Counted from the first letter of the stretch, positions 36,150 through 45,319 are shown. The stretch is DNA of 64,000 nt from Gemmatimonadota bacterium (GCA_009840215.1 VXOC01000085.1:1-64000); one strand, 5' to 3'. The notes: generated by a model from the sequence alone, not told the origin. Numbers and translations: made by a program.

Positions 36150-37439
36150 TCATTCGGTTCCGTCCTCCGTCTCCGTGTCGGCCGCCTCAGCCTCGATCGC
36201 CGCCGCCTGCTCCGCATCGAACCGGGCCCGGCGAATGTCGAGCACCAAATCGTCGAGCGCGGCGATCAACTCGCCGCCCCGCTTGTTGATGTGCAGGATC
36301 TCGCCCTCCTGGTCGAGCACGTAGATCGCCGGCCAGCCGCGCACCTCCCAGGCCGTGGCGATCGGACCGTCGGTCGCCACGATTTCGGCGTCCGGCTGGC
36401 TGTGGCCGTCCCACCAGGTGCGGTATTCCGGCGCCTCGCCGCGTGCCTTGGACGCCAGGATCACCTCGGGGTCGGCATCGCTGTTGACGCCCAGGAACAC
36501 AATCGGCTCGTCCTTGTACTGCTCCATGGCGAAGCGGTGGTACGGATACTCGCCGCGGCAGGGACCGCACCACTCGCCCGAAAACACGAGCACCACGATG
36601 TTGCCGCGGTATTCCTCCAGCGAGAACTGGACCCCGTCCAGGTCCTTCCCGACGACGCTCTGGGCCACCCGGCCCGGGACCAGGTATTCGATGTAGTTGC
36701 GCCGACCCTCCACCACTTCCGCCAGTTCGGGGTGCTTCTCCGCGAAGGCGTCCAGGTGGGCCAGGACGCGGTCGGTCTGTTCGTCGCTGATCCGTCCGAA
36801 TTGCAGCCGCTGGGTGAAGCTCCGCAGGAGACTGCCCGCCTCCCTCTCGAAGTCGTTGACCGTTTCCGGCAGTTCCAGCATTGCGTCCAGCCCGGCCAGC
36901 ATTCGATCGATCCACGCGTCGTCGAAGACCCCGTCCGGGGGATACAGGCCATCGGGGTACACGTGGGACCGGACCGCCGTCATGAAGGCAGGCATCACGG
37001 GATAGGCCCGGGCGTACATGCCGAGCATCGAGACCTGCCGGTTGATCAGGGCCTCCTGCTCCGGATGCCGCTCAACCAGTCCCATGAGGTAGTGGTTCGC
37101 CCTCAGGGACTGATCCTCCGACAGTTCGGGCATCGCGATCCGGCGGAAGAACCCCTGCACCGCCGGTTCGATGCTGCGTTCGAGGTCGGCCAGGGTCTCG
37201 TCGGCGGTCATCGCCTCGTCGAGTGAAGCCATGAGCGCGTCGAAGCGTTCGTCGTCGAGCGGCTCCCCTTCATTCTCGAATTCCTGGACCGGCGGATACC
37301 AGCTCTTCAGCGCGACGGCGGGGATGTCGACCGTCGGATCCGCGTCGGCCGCCGTGGCCTCGCCGGTGGATCGCGATACCAGGTAGCCGAGGGCGAAGGC
37401 GACGATGAGCGCTGCGGCCGCAGCGGTGGACTTGCGCAT
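36150..37439 (-). CDS. Membrane-anchored TlpA-like thioredoxin protein, paralogue 6
   Basis: 429 aa from ATG 37439. The anchor (AAAAALIVAFALGYLVSRST) matches that of the double-domain gene upstream, so these two are recent relatives. The helical repeats are present (FDALMASLDEAMTADETLAD; RMLAGLDAMLELPETVNDFE), WCGPC is at 290-294, and HINKRGGELIAALDDLVLDI near the end. It lies 34 bp before paralogue 5 and 110 bp after the double-domain gene, so co-transcription is likely. Confidence 0.83.
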   Translation of the reverse strand: MRKSTAAAAALIVAFALGYLVSRSTGEATAADADPTVDIPAVALKSWYPPVQEFENEGEPLDDERFDALMASLDEAMTADETLADLERSIEPAVQGFFRRIAMPELSEDQSLRANHYLMGLVERHPEQEALINRQVSMLGMYARAYPVMPAFMTAVRSHVYPDGLYPPDGVFDDAWIDRMLAGLDAMLELPETVNDFEREAGSLLRSFTQRLQFGRISDEQTDRVLAHLDAFAEKHPELAEVVEGRRNYIEYLVPGRVAQSVVGKDLDGVQFSLEEYRGNIVVLVFSGEWCGPCRGEYPYHRFAMEQYKDEPIVFLGVNSDADPEVILASKARGEAPEYRTWWDGHSQPDAEIVATDGPIATAWEVRGWPAIYVLDQEGEILHINKRGGELIAALDDLVLDIRRARFDAEQAAAIEAEAADTETEDGTE

Positions 37440-37549
37440 TGCGGGGACCTCCATGTGGCGTCGGCGTGCGTCCGCACCAGGACCGGGGACGGATTCTCGG
37501 TTCTCCTGTCGCGCCGCCGATGCCTTCAACATGGTGTGGGAGTGGGGGA

Positions 37550-39553
37550 TTAGCCAGCCGTCCCCTCCGGCTCGAACCCGGCCCGGCGAACCTCCATCAC
37601 CATCCAGTCGAGCACCTGGATCAGCTCACCGCCCCGCTTGTTGATGTAGCGGATCACGCCATCCTGGTCGATCATGAAGACGGATGGCCATCCCCGCACG
37701 TTCCAGGCCCTCGCGATCGGGCCGTCGGCGGCCGCGCCCTCTGCGTCGGGCTGGCCGTGACCGTCCCACCAGGCGCGGTAGTCCGGAGCCTCGCCCCTGG
37801 CCTTCGACGCGAGAATCGTCTCGATGTCGGCGTCGCTGTTGACCCCGAGGAATACGACCGGGTCGTCCTTGTAGAGTTCCATGGCGAAGCGGTGGTAGGG
37901 GTACTCGTCGCGGCACGGCCCGCACCACTCCCCCGAGAAGACCAGCACCACGACACTCCCGCGGTAGTCCTCCAGCGAGAACTCGGCCCCGTCCAGATCC
38001 TTTCCGACGATGTTCCGCGCCACCCGCCCCGGGATCAGGTGTTCCATGTAGCGCCGCCGCTCGTCGACCATCTGCGCCAATACCGGGTGGTCCTCCACGA
38101 AGGCGTCGAACCAGGCCAGAACCCGCTCCGTCTGCTCGTCGCTGATCCGGCCCGTCTGCAGGCGGGCGGTGAAGTCCGCGAAGACGGGGCCCGCATTGCG
38201 TTCGATGTCCTCTACGGTTTCGGGACGCCCGAGGATGGCGTCCAATGCGCCGAGCATGCCATCGATCTGCTCGTCGGTGAAGTACCAGCCGTCGGGAGAC
38301 CAGTCGTCCGGGTACGGCAGCGCTTCGAATCGCTCGTCCTCGAGGGACGCCGCCTGCCCGGACTCGGCCCGCCGCATGTCCGCCAGCATCTCGTCGAGCG
38401 TCATGATGAGGCCCGCGCCCCGCGTGTTCGTGTGACGGATGACGCCTTCCGGGTCGAGCACATGGATGGAGGGCCAGGCGGCGACCTGCCAGTCCGTTGC
38501 GATGGGCCCCTCGGTCGACTCGTCCCACCAGCTGCGGTACGCCGGCGCCTCCCCGTTGGCCTTCGCATCGCGCATCGTCTCGATGTCGGGGTCGCTGTTG
38601 ACCCCGAGGAACACGACCGGGTCGTCCCTGTAGTGTTCCAGCGCGAAGCTGTGGTAGGGGTACTCTTCGCGGCAGGGACCGCACCACTGTCCCGAAAACA
38701 CGAGGACCACGATGTTGCCGCGATAGTCCTCCAGCGAAAACTCGACCCCTTCGAGATCCGTCCCGACGATGTTCCGGGCCACCCGGCCGGGGAGCAGATA
38801 CTCGACGTAGCGGCGCTGCTCGTCGATCATCTCCGCGAGTTCGGGGTGTCTCCCGGCGACGGCGTCGAAATATGCGATGATCCTGTCCGCCTGCTCGTCG
38901 TTGACCTCAGCGGCCTGCAGGAGCTGGGTGAAGTTCCTGAGCATCCGTCCGGCTTCCCTCTCCAGGTCGTTCAACGTTTCGGGAAGCTCCAGCAAGGCGT
39001 GCAGCCCGGCGAGCCGTCGATCGATATGCTCGTCGGCAAAGGAGCCGTCCTCGGGATATAGGCTGCCGGGATAGGCGTGGTTTTGGACCGACACCCAGAA
39101 TGAGGGGATCGTCCTGCGGGCCGGGGCGTTGTATTCGAGCGCCGAGATCTGCCTCCGGATCTGTCTTTCGTGCTCCGGAAAGCGGTCGACGAGGCTGGTG
39201 AGGTACGCGGACGCCCGCCCGGTCTGTTCATCCGACAGCCACGGGATGGCGATTCGGCGGATGAAGCCCTGAACATTCGGATAGATGCTGCGTCCCGGAT
39301 CCGCAAGGGTTTCCTCGGCGGTCATCGCTTCGTCGAGGGCCGCCATGAGCGCGTCAAAGCGCCCGTCTTCGAGCAGCTCGCCGCCGTTGTCGAACTCCTG
39401 GACCGGCGGATACCACATCGTGAGGGCTGCGGCGGGGATGTCGATCGCCACATCCGCGCCGGCGGTGGAGGGGCCGTTGACGGCGCGGGAGACCAGGAAC
39501 ACGAGAGCGGAGGAAACGATGAGCGCCGTTGCCACGGCTGCGGACTTGCGCAT
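37550..39553 (-). CDS. Double-thioredoxin TlpA-like fusion protein, paralogue 7
   Basis: 667 aa from ATG 39553. The order is membrane anchor (VATALIVSSALVFLVSRAVN), two helical repeats, a first thioredoxin domain (WCGPC at 290-294), a third helical repeat (GMLGALDAILGRPETVEDIE) and a second thioredoxin domain (WCGPC at 543-547). The second half lacks its own anchor and first repeat. The first domain has lost the GHSQPD part of TWWDGHSQPDA. The arrangement is what unequal crossing-over between two adjacent copies would give. It is the first gene of block two. Two active sites on one tether could relay electrons or raise local capacity. Confidence 0.85.
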   Translation of the reverse strand: MRKSAAVATALIVSSALVFLVSRAVNGPSTAGADVAIDIPAAALTMWYPPVQEFDNGGELLEDGRFDALMAALDEAMTAEETLADPGRSIYPNVQGFIRRIAIPWLSDEQTGRASAYLTSLVDRFPEHERQIRRQISALEYNAPARRTIPSFWVSVQNHAYPGSLYPEDGSFADEHIDRRLAGLHALLELPETLNDLEREAGRMLRNFTQLLQAAEVNDEQADRIIAYFDAVAGRHPELAEMIDEQRRYVEYLLPGRVARNIVGTDLEGVEFSLEDYRGNIVVLVFSGQWCGPCREEYPYHSFALEHYRDDPVVFLGVNSDPDIETMRDAKANGEAPAYRSWWDESTEGPIATDWQVAAWPSIHVLDPEGVIRHTNTRGAGLIMTLDEMLADMRRAESGQAASLEDERFEALPYPDDWSPDGWYFTDEQIDGMLGALDAILGRPETVEDIERNAGPVFADFTARLQTGRISDEQTERVLAWFDAFVEDHPVLAQMVDERRRYMEHLIPGRVARNIVGKDLDGAEFSLEDYRGSVVVLVFSGEWCGPCRDEYPYHRFAMELYKDDPVVFLGVNSDADIETILASKARGEAPDYRAWWDGHGQPDAEGAAADGPIARAWNVRGWPSVFMIDQDGVIRYINKRGGELIQVLDWMVMEVRRAGFEPEGTAG

Positions 39554-39769
39554 TCTGGGCCTCCCTGTCGGGGGTGCTCGCGGTGATGGGGGACCCGTGC
39601 TTTCGACGTGGGTCGCGATTCGGGGTCCAGTTATCATGGTTTGATGCCATCGCGCGACCGAATGGTTTTCCGGGGACCGGAGAGGTGCGTCCGCGCGAGC
39701 GGGGGTCCGTGCGGTCGCGAACTTGCGCAACTCCGCGCGCCCGGCCACGATGGGCGGCAGGAGGAGCGC

Positions 39770-40525
39770 ATGAGCGACAACGAACACGGTCGGGGCCGCG
39801 GTCAGCACCACACGCGCGATGGCCACGACGCTCACCACGAAGACGGCCACGGCCACGATCGCAGCCCTGGCCACACCCACGACCACCACCACGACGGCCA
39901 TCACCACCACGATCACGACCACCAGGCGGTCCCCGCCGACATCGCCCTGCGCGTGAAGGCGCTCGAGTCGGTGCTGGTCGAGAAGGGGATGGTCGCTCCG
40001 GCGGAGCTCGACGAGATCGTGGACAGGTACGAGAACCGGATCGGGCCCCGGAACGGTGCGCGGGTGGTGGCGCGCGCGTGGGTCGATCCCGAATACCGGG
40101 AGCGCCTGCTCGCCGACGGCACGGCCGCCATCGCGGAACTGGACTACCTGGGCCGTCAGGGCGAGCACATGAAGGTCGTGGAGAACACGGACAGGGTGCA
40201 CAACGTCATTGTGTGCACATTGTGTTCGTGCTATCCGTGGCCGACGCTGGGCCTGCCGCCGTCGTGGTACAAGTCGTCGGCGTACCGGGCCCGCACCGTG
40301 ATCGAGCCGCGCGAGGTGCTGCGCGAATTCGGCATGGACGTGCCCAACGAGGTGGAGGTGCGCGTCTGGGACAGCACCGCCGAGATCCGCTACCTGGTGC
40401 TCCCCGAAAGGCCGCCCGGCACGGAGGACCTGACGGAAGATGAACTCGCCGACCTGGTGACGCGGGACTCGATGATCGGTGTGGCCAGGGTCGCCGCGCC
40501 GTCGTCCGCGGAGGGGTCACCGTGA
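39770..40525 (+). CDS. nthA: Nitrile hydratase alpha subunit, cobalt type, with His-rich N-terminal tail
   Basis: 251 aa from ATG 39770, with GGAGGAG just upstream. The metal site [10 protein letters not shown] (Cys149, Cys152, Ser153, Cys154) has Thr after the first Cys, which marks the cobalt type; the iron type has Ser. [20 protein letters not shown] and [20 protein letters not shown] follow as in the family. The enzyme hydrates nitriles to amides. Unusually, the first ~51 residues contain 19 His with Asp and Gly ([15 protein letters not shown]), like the tails of metallochaperones. The normal subunit is ~200-215 aa, so the tail is an extra. The gene is coupled to the beta subunit (GTGA overlap). 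Confidence 0.95.
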   Translation: MSDNEHGRGRGQHHTRDGHDAHHEDGHGHDRSPGHTHDHHHDGHHHHDHDHQAVPADIALRVKALESVLVEKGMVAPAELDEIVDRYENRIGPRNGARVVARAWVDPEYRERLLADGTAAIAELDYLGRQGEHMKVVENTDRVHNVIVCTLCSCYPWPTLGLPPSWYKSSAYRARTVIEPREVLREFGMDVPNEVEVRVWDSTAEIRYLVLPERPPGTEDLTEDELADLVTRDSMIGVARVAAPSSAEGSP

Positions 40526-41175
40526 ACGGCATCCACGACATGGGCGGGATGGACGGCTTCGGGCCGGTGGAGCGCGAGGAGGACGAACCGGTCTTCCATC
40601 ACCGCTGGGAGGGCAGGGTGTACGCGCTGAACCGGGCGGTGCGGCGGTGGGGGGTCGGCCGCAACTGGCCGGGGTTCCGGTTCGTGCTCGAGAACATTCC
40701 GCCTGCGGACTACCTGCGCATGTCGTACTACGAGCGCTGGTTCCACATGATCGTGAGCTGGCTGACCGGGAGTGGGCTGGTGAGCGGGACCGAGTTGGCG
40801 AGTGGCCGGCCGGATCCCGGTGCCCGGACGCCCGACATTCTGCCGCCTACGGACACGGGTTCGCTGGGGTTTGGCCGACTCGACGTGGCGGTGCCCGCCC
40901 GGTTCCGTCCTGAAGACAGGGTGCGGGCGCGGAATCTCCATCCGGTCGCTCACAACCGTCAGCCGCGATACGTGCGGGGGAGGGTGGGGACGGTGGTCGA
41001 GGACTATGGCGTGTATGCGCTTCAGGACAGCGACGAGGTCGGCCGGCAGCCGTGTGACCGGCCTCAACATGTCTACTCGGTGCGTTTCGAGGCACGGGAG
41101 TTGTGGGGGGACCGGGCGGCCGCGCGGGACGCGGTCTACGTGGACCTTTGGGAAGATTACCTGGAGTCCGTGTGA
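40522..41175 (+). CDS. nthB: Nitrile hydratase beta subunit
   Basis: 217 aa from GTG 40522, overlapping the alpha stop. The family start [20 protein letters not shown] is clear, followed by [20 protein letters not shown] and the C-terminal SH3-like barrel ([33 protein letters not shown]). It forms the heterodimer with the alpha subunit and lines the substrate channel. The length is in the usual range of 210-230 aa. Confidence 0.95.
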   Translation: MNGIHDMGGMDGFGPVEREEDEPVFHHRWEGRVYALNRAVRRWGVGRNWPGFRFVLENIPPADYLRMSYYERWFHMIVSWLTGSGLVSGTELASGRPDPGARTPDILPPTDTGSLGFGRLDVAVPARFRPEDRVRARNLHPVAHNRQPRYVRGRVGTVVEDYGVYALQDSDEVGRQPCDRPQHVYSVRFEARELWGDRAAARDAVYVDLWEDYLESV

Positions 41176-41199
41176 ACGGCGTGACCGCGTGAGGTCTCG

Positions 41200-41589
41200 A
41201 TGACGACGTCCCCCCGCCTCGACCCCGACCGGCTGGCGGCGCTCCCACCCCTGCCGCGCGACGACGATGGTCCCGTCTTCGAAGAGCCCTGGCAGGCCCA
41301 GGCCTTCGCGCTGGCGGTGAAGCTGTCGGAGCAGGGCCACTTCAGTTGGAAGACCTGGGCGCAGGCCCTGGCGGAAGAACTTGCGGCCGCGGCAGCGCGT
41401 GGCGAGCCCGACGACGGATCACGGTACTACCATCACTGGGTGGCCGCGCTGGAACGCCTCGTCACCGACCGAGGCCTGAGCGACGGGTCCGCATTGGAGA
41501 TACGCAAGGAGGCGTGGGCCGACGCGTACCGCCACACGCCGCACGGGCAGCCCGTCGAGCTGCGGGAGTCCGGTCCCTCGAGCACATGA
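41200..41589 (+). CDS. Nitrile hydratase accessory/activator protein (P14K-like)
   Basis: 129 aa. GPVFEEPWQAQAFALAVKLS followed by EQGHFSWKTWAQALAEELAA is the signature of the small accessory protein related to the N-terminal half of the beta subunit. In cobalt-type enzymes the equivalent protein inserts cobalt by exchanging alpha subunits. It lies 24 bp after the beta gene; its stop overlaps the SDR start (ATGA). The order here is alpha, beta, accessory, whereas cobalt-type clusters are often beta, alpha, accessory. Confidence 0.9.
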   Translation: MTTSPRLDPDRLAALPPLPRDDDGPVFEEPWQAQAFALAVKLSEQGHFSWKTWAQALAEELAAAAARGEPDDGSRYYHHWVAALERLVTDRGLSDGSALEIRKEAWADAYRHTPHGQPVELRESGPSST

Positions 41590-42416
41590 AATCCCTCCTC
41601 ATCACCGGCTGCTCCTCCGGAATCGGCCTCGACGCGGCCAGAACGCTCTCCCGCCGCGGCTGGCGCGTGCTGGCCACCTGCCGGCGCAAGGAGGACGGCG
41701 AACGGCTGCGCGAAGAGGGCCTGGAGAGCTTCCCACTCGACTATGGCGATTCGGCGTCGATCGAAAGCGCGGTGGACGAAGCGCTGTCAAGGTGCGACGG
41801 TGCCCTCGACGCGGTCTTCAACAACGGCGCCCTCGCGATCCCCGCCGCGGTAGAGGACCTCGGCCGCGACGCCCTGGAGACCATCTTCCAGGTCAACCTC
41901 TTCGGCCCGCACGAGCTGGTGCGCCGGGTGCTACCCTCCATGCGCGCCCGCAACCGCGGCCGGATCGTCAACTGCTCCTCGGTGCTGGGTTTCGCCGCCA
42001 TCCCCTTCAGCGGCGCCTACTCCGCGACCAAGCACGCCATGGAAGGACTGACCGACACGCTGCGCCTCGAACTGCGCGGCACGGACATCAAGGTCTCCCT
42101 CATCCTGCCGGGGCCCATCCACGGCACCGCCCTGCACGGCAAGGCGCTCGCGCACATCGAGCGTTGGATCGACGACAACGACAGCGTCTGGCGCGACTTC
42201 TACGAGTCGAAGATGAAGCCCCGCATGTCGAGCGCGAATCCGTCGCGGGCCCCCTTCAGTCTCGGCCCTGAAGCGGTCACGGCCAGGCTCGTCCATGCGC
42301 TCGAGAGCCCGAGGCCCCGGACGCGCTACTACGTTACCAGCATGGCCTGGTTCGCGCGGCTGATGCGGACCTTCGCCCCGCCGCGGGTGCGCGACGCGGT
42401 GGCGGCGCGGTTCTGA
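41586..42416 (+). CDS. Short-chain dehydrogenase/reductase
   Basis: 276 aa from ATG 41586. The nucleotide-binding motif TGCSSGIG is at 8-15 (LLITGCSSGIGLDAARTLSR), a NNGA-type strand follows (DAVFNNGALAIPAAVEDLGR), and the catalytic Ser and YxxxK are in NCSSVLGFAAIPFSGAYSAT and KHAMEGLTDTLR. It is a classical SDR, with Arg after strand 2 (CRRKED) hinting at NADPH. It is coupled to the nitrile hydratase accessory gene, so it may act on a linked aldehyde or ketone; that is inference. Confidence 0.92.
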   Translation: MKSLLITGCSSGIGLDAARTLSRRGWRVLATCRRKEDGERLREEGLESFPLDYGDSASIESAVDEALSRCDGALDAVFNNGALAIPAAVEDLGRDALETIFQVNLFGPHELVRRVLPSMRARNRGRIVNCSSVLGFAAIPFSGAYSATKHAMEGLTDTLRLELRGTDIKVSLILPGPIHGTALHGKALAHIERWIDDNDSVWRDFYESKMKPRMSSANPSRAPFSLGPEAVTARLVHALESPRPRTRYYVTSMAWFARLMRTFAPPRVRDAVAARF

Positions 42417-42471
42417 GGCTTGCGCGCGGCCCCGCCAGTCCGCTCCACAACCCACGCACGAGGAATCCCGA

Positions 42472-43722
42472 ATGAAGCACTTCCGCCCCCTCGCTCTTAC
42501 CTTCGTCTTACCCGTCATCCACGCCTGCGACCGCGGCCCCGCCCCCACCGATCCCGCCGTGGACGCACCCCTGACCGCCACGACCGAGGACATCTACACG
42601 GTGGGCACGAGCGCCGGAGAGGATTGGGAGACCTTCGGGGGGATCGGTACGGTCGCATTCAACGCCGCCGGCGAACTCTCGGTGTTCGACAGCCAGAGCC
42701 GCCGGGTCATCGTGGTCGATGCCGATGGCGGCCACCTCCGCACCTTCGGCAGGGAGGGCGAGGGCCCGGGTGAACTGCAGTTCCCGCTCGCCTTCACCGT
42801 TCTCTCCGACGGGCGCGCGGTCATCTTCGACTTCGGCCGCCCCGGCACCTTCGAGATCTACGATGCGGTGGGCGCGTTCGAGACGGGCGTGACGGTCGAC
42901 ATCATGCAGGGCGTTCCCGGGAGCCTGCTGCTCCCCCTGGCCGATGGACGGCTGGTGTCCGCCGGCGGGCCGCGCTTCAACTTCCCCTCGCCCGATGACG
43001 AGTCGGCCGCGGAGGAGGTCTACCGGCGCGATATCCACGTCTTTTCGCTGGCCGGCGATGACACCGAAGTCCTTTACAGGGCGTGGGACCTTCCTCCCAC
43101 GGAGTCCGAGGTGACCATCGAAGACGAGCAGGGACGGCCGGAGATGACCATCAACCGGATGCGCGCCTTTGAACCCGGTCTCCACCTGGCTGTTCACGTG
43201 GATGGCCGGCTCGCGGTCGTGGACTCGACCACCTATGAAGTGAAGCTGGTCGACGCGGATGGAAACGTGACCGGAACCATCGGCAGGCCCATCGCACCCA
43301 CGGTGGTGACGGAGGAGATCAGGGAAGCCACGAGAGCGCAGCGCATCGAAGCGTACAGCGCCACGACGGCCATCGGATTCATGGGACAGGAGATGTCCAG
43401 CGCCGAGTCGGCCCAGATGCGCGAGACCTTCCTGACGCAGGTCGAGACCATGGTTTTCGCGGACGAGATTCCGGTGATCGCGGGGATGGCCGTGGACCGC
43501 GAGGGCCGGTTCTGGATCACGCGCGCTCCCACAGTGGTCGGCGGCGACGCGCCTACCGACATTCTGACCCCGAACGGGGACTATCTGGGAACGCTGCCGG
43601 CCGGCGGACTGTCGATTCCGGACGCGTTCGGTCCCAACGGGCTCATCGCCTTCATCGAGACCGACGATGTGGGGGTTCAGAGAGTGCGGGTGATTCGACT
43701 GGTGGCGCTGGACGGGGAGTAG
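42472..43722 (+). CDS. 6-bladed beta-propeller lipoprotein
   Basis: 416 aa. The signal ends in a Cys (TFVLPVIHACDRG), suggesting a lipoprotein. Repeated blade motifs typical of the 6-bladed propeller/NHL-like family are visible: GIGTVAFNAAGELSVFDSQS, RRVIVVDADGGHLRTFGREG, EGPGELQFPLAFTVLSDGRA, and later GMAVDREGRFWITRAP. Such proteins are abundant in Gemmatimonadota; their ligands are mostly unknown. It lies 55 bp after the SDR, with a possible hairpin between it and the convergent VanZ-like gene. Confidence 0.85.
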   Translation: MKHFRPLALTFVLPVIHACDRGPAPTDPAVDAPLTATTEDIYTVGTSAGEDWETFGGIGTVAFNAAGELSVFDSQSRRVIVVDADGGHLRTFGREGEGPGELQFPLAFTVLSDGRAVIFDFGRPGTFEIYDAVGAFETGVTVDIMQGVPGSLLLPLADGRLVSAGGPRFNFPSPDDESAAEEVYRRDIHVFSLAGDDTEVLYRAWDLPPTESEVTIEDEQGRPEMTINRMRAFEPGLHLAVHVDGRLAVVDSTTYEVKLVDADGNVTGTIGRPIAPTVVTEEIREATRAQRIEAYSATTAIGFMGQEMSSAESAQMRETFLTQVETMVFADEIPVIAGMAVDREGRFWITRAPTVVGGDAPTDILTPNGDYLGTLPAGGLSIPDAFGPNGLIAFIETDDVGVQRVRVIRLVALDGE

Positions 43723-43733
43723 TTCGAGGGGAA

Positions 43734-43754
43734 GCCGCTTGATGAACGAGCGGC
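43734..43754. terminator. Possible bidirectional hairpin terminator
   Basis: GCCGCT (43734-43739) and AGCGGC (43749-43754) with a 9-nt loop lie between the convergent propeller and VanZ-like genes. There is no T-run, so the assignment rests on position. Confidence 0.3.
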
Positions 43755-43761
43755 AATCCGC

Positions 43762-44349
43762 TTACGGGGGGTCCGGCGGCCCCATCGCGGGCCCCACCAG
43801 CGACGACCCCCACCGCCGCGCCCGCCGCAGCGCCACGCTCGCGCCCACGGCCATCACCGCGGCCAGTACGTTGAAGAGGATGTCGACGGGGTCGAAGACC
43901 CGACTGGGAATCAGCTTCTGGATCCCCTCGTCGATCACGCCCACCAGCGACGCGGCCACGATCGCAAGCAGGGCCGGCGCGGGAACCCGGCGACCCTGTC
44001 CGGCCCGCTCCCTCAGCGCCTCATGGATGAAGACGGCCACCACCCCGTACTCCACCAGGTGCGAGCGCTCCGTCGCGGCCGACATGCGAACGAGGATCAG
44101 CAGGTAGGCGGCCGCGACGCCCAGCGCGACCGCGATCTCGGCGCCCCCGGGCCGCACCTTCAATCCCTGCGTGATGACGGTCAGAAGCACCAGAATACAC
44201 CCGAGCGCGAAGAGCCACACGTCGAAGAAGTCGTTGCCCAGTCTGTCGGTCAGGGTGCGGGCGAGGCCAAGGGTCGAGTAGATGGCCGCCACGACGACCG
44301 CCGTCCAGATCCAGAGGCGCCGTTCCCGGTTGGAAGCGAAGAGGGACAT
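43762..44349 (-). CDS. VanZ-family membrane protein
   Basis: 195 aa from ATG 44349; the upstream extension of the frame lacks support. Four or five membrane helices, with the VanZ-type pattern in the second half: HLVEYGVVAVFIHEALRERA, then VGVIDEGIQKLIPSRVFDPV followed by DILFNVLAAVMAVG. VanZ-like proteins are small integral membrane proteins, some linked to glycopeptide tolerance; here there is no van context and no specific role can be given. Confidence 0.8.
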   Translation of the reverse strand: MSLFASNRERRLWIWTAVVVAAIYSTLGLARTLTDRLGNDFFDVWLFALGCILVLLTVITQGLKVRPGGAEIAVALGVAAAYLLILVRMSAATERSHLVEYGVVAVFIHEALRERAGQGRRVPAPALLAIVAASLVGVIDEGIQKLIPSRVFDPVDILFNVLAAVMAVGASVALRRARRWGSSLVGPAMGPPDPP

Positions 44350-44531
44350 GGGATTGAATGTAGGCGTGTCCCGGTGCCCGCGCGGAATTCGGTCCACGGA
44401 AACGCCCGCTCTTGGGAGCCTCCGCTCAGTTCCGGGGCAACGCCGCTTGCCGCGTCCCACACCGAAATCCCATATTGAAGGCAGTCAGACGCCACCATGG
44501 ACGACGGACTCCGTGGGGCCACCTCGGGAGG

Positions 44532-45227
44532 ATGACCATGATGAGTTTCCTGACCACAGCGTTCCTGATTTCCACCCTGGTGTCCCCGGCGGGCGGATTC
44601 GCACCATCGACCGACGAGCTCAAATGCGGGGTCAGGCCCGGTGGCAATCCGGGCATGCCGGTCGCTGTCATACTCCTCGACCACGAGGTTCTCGAGGGTG
44701 ACGGGGAGGACGTGAGATTCCAGGTCACCTCGTTGGGGGACGACATCCACTCGGTGCATGTTGTCTGTTGGCGCTGGATCGAACTGAACTACGGTGTGAA
44801 GGTGCGCTCCGGGGGCTCCCACGTTCTGACGAACGGATGGGTCGAACAGACTCGCGAGGACCGGATCGCCGCGCTCGAAGCGCTGGTTGCCGCCCAGGAC
44901 CGGCACCGGGACCGGACCGGACAGTACGCCGCCCGGGTCGAGGAGTTGGCGGACTTCGGCGCCCTGTCCGACTACGGCCTGCCGTACTACCTCGTACTCA
45001 ACCTGAGCAGGACGGACGACGGCTGGCAGGCACGGCTGGAGCCGAAAAAGGACTGGTCGGAGGGCAACCACGAGCCGATACGCACGATCTACCGCTGCTT
45101 CGCCTATGCAGGAACGGTTCCCTCCAAGTGGGAGAAGATGCGGAGTGACGGAGGGCCCGGGCCCGGGGAGCGGAAGCCCGAGTGCTACGAGTCGGGGACG
45201 CTGGTCCGGTCGGTGAGGGTCGGCTGA
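44532..45227 (+). CDS. Secreted protein of unknown function
   Basis: 231 aa from ATG 44532, preceded by GGGAGG. A signal peptide (MSFLTTAFLISTLVSPAGGF) is followed by a conserved-looking beta region (VAVILLDHEVLEGDGEDVRF; SLGDDIHSVHVVCWRWIEL), then a helix and strands reminiscent of pilin-like domains (IAALEALVAAQDRHRDRTGQ followed by YAARVEELADFG). Several Cys residues (near 32, 83, 199 and 222) could form disulfides in the periplasm. Family not recognised. Confidence 0.6.
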   Translation: MTMMSFLTTAFLISTLVSPAGGFAPSTDELKCGVRPGGNPGMPVAVILLDHEVLEGDGEDVRFQVTSLGDDIHSVHVVCWRWIELNYGVKVRSGGSHVLTNGWVEQTREDRIAALEALVAAQDRHRDRTGQYAARVEELADFGALSDYGLPYYLVLNLSRTDDGWQARLEPKKDWSEGNHEPIRTIYRCFAYAGTVPSKWEKMRSDGGPGPGERKPECYESGTLVRSVRVG

Positions 45228-45266
45228 GTTTGGCGTGTTGCTGAAATAGCGCCGCCTTGTCGTTTT

Positions 45267-45319
45267 CCGATCGTTGTCCGCCACTTTGATGCCTTAGTGG
45301 CCGACAAATCGACGATCGG
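45267..45319. repeat. Long imperfect hairpin between the unknown secreted protein and the DDAH-like gene
   Basis: Outer arms CCGATCG (45267-45273) and CGATCGG (45313-45319) enclose an inner stem TTGTC-C-GCCACT / AGTGGC-C-GACAA (45274-45285 and 45296-45307) with one C-C mismatch and a 10-nt loop. It lies 10 bp before the GTG start of the next gene. It may be a terminator for the upstream gene, a 5' regulatory RNA structure or a small mobile-repeat relic. TTGTCCGCCACTT recurs at 58204-58216. Confidence 0.5.

Noticed and set aside
39554-40201. Upstream extension of the double-thioredoxin frame, giving 883 residues
   Set aside because: The added part is antisense to the nitrile hydratase alpha gene and low-complexity; ATG 39553 precedes a normal membrane anchor.
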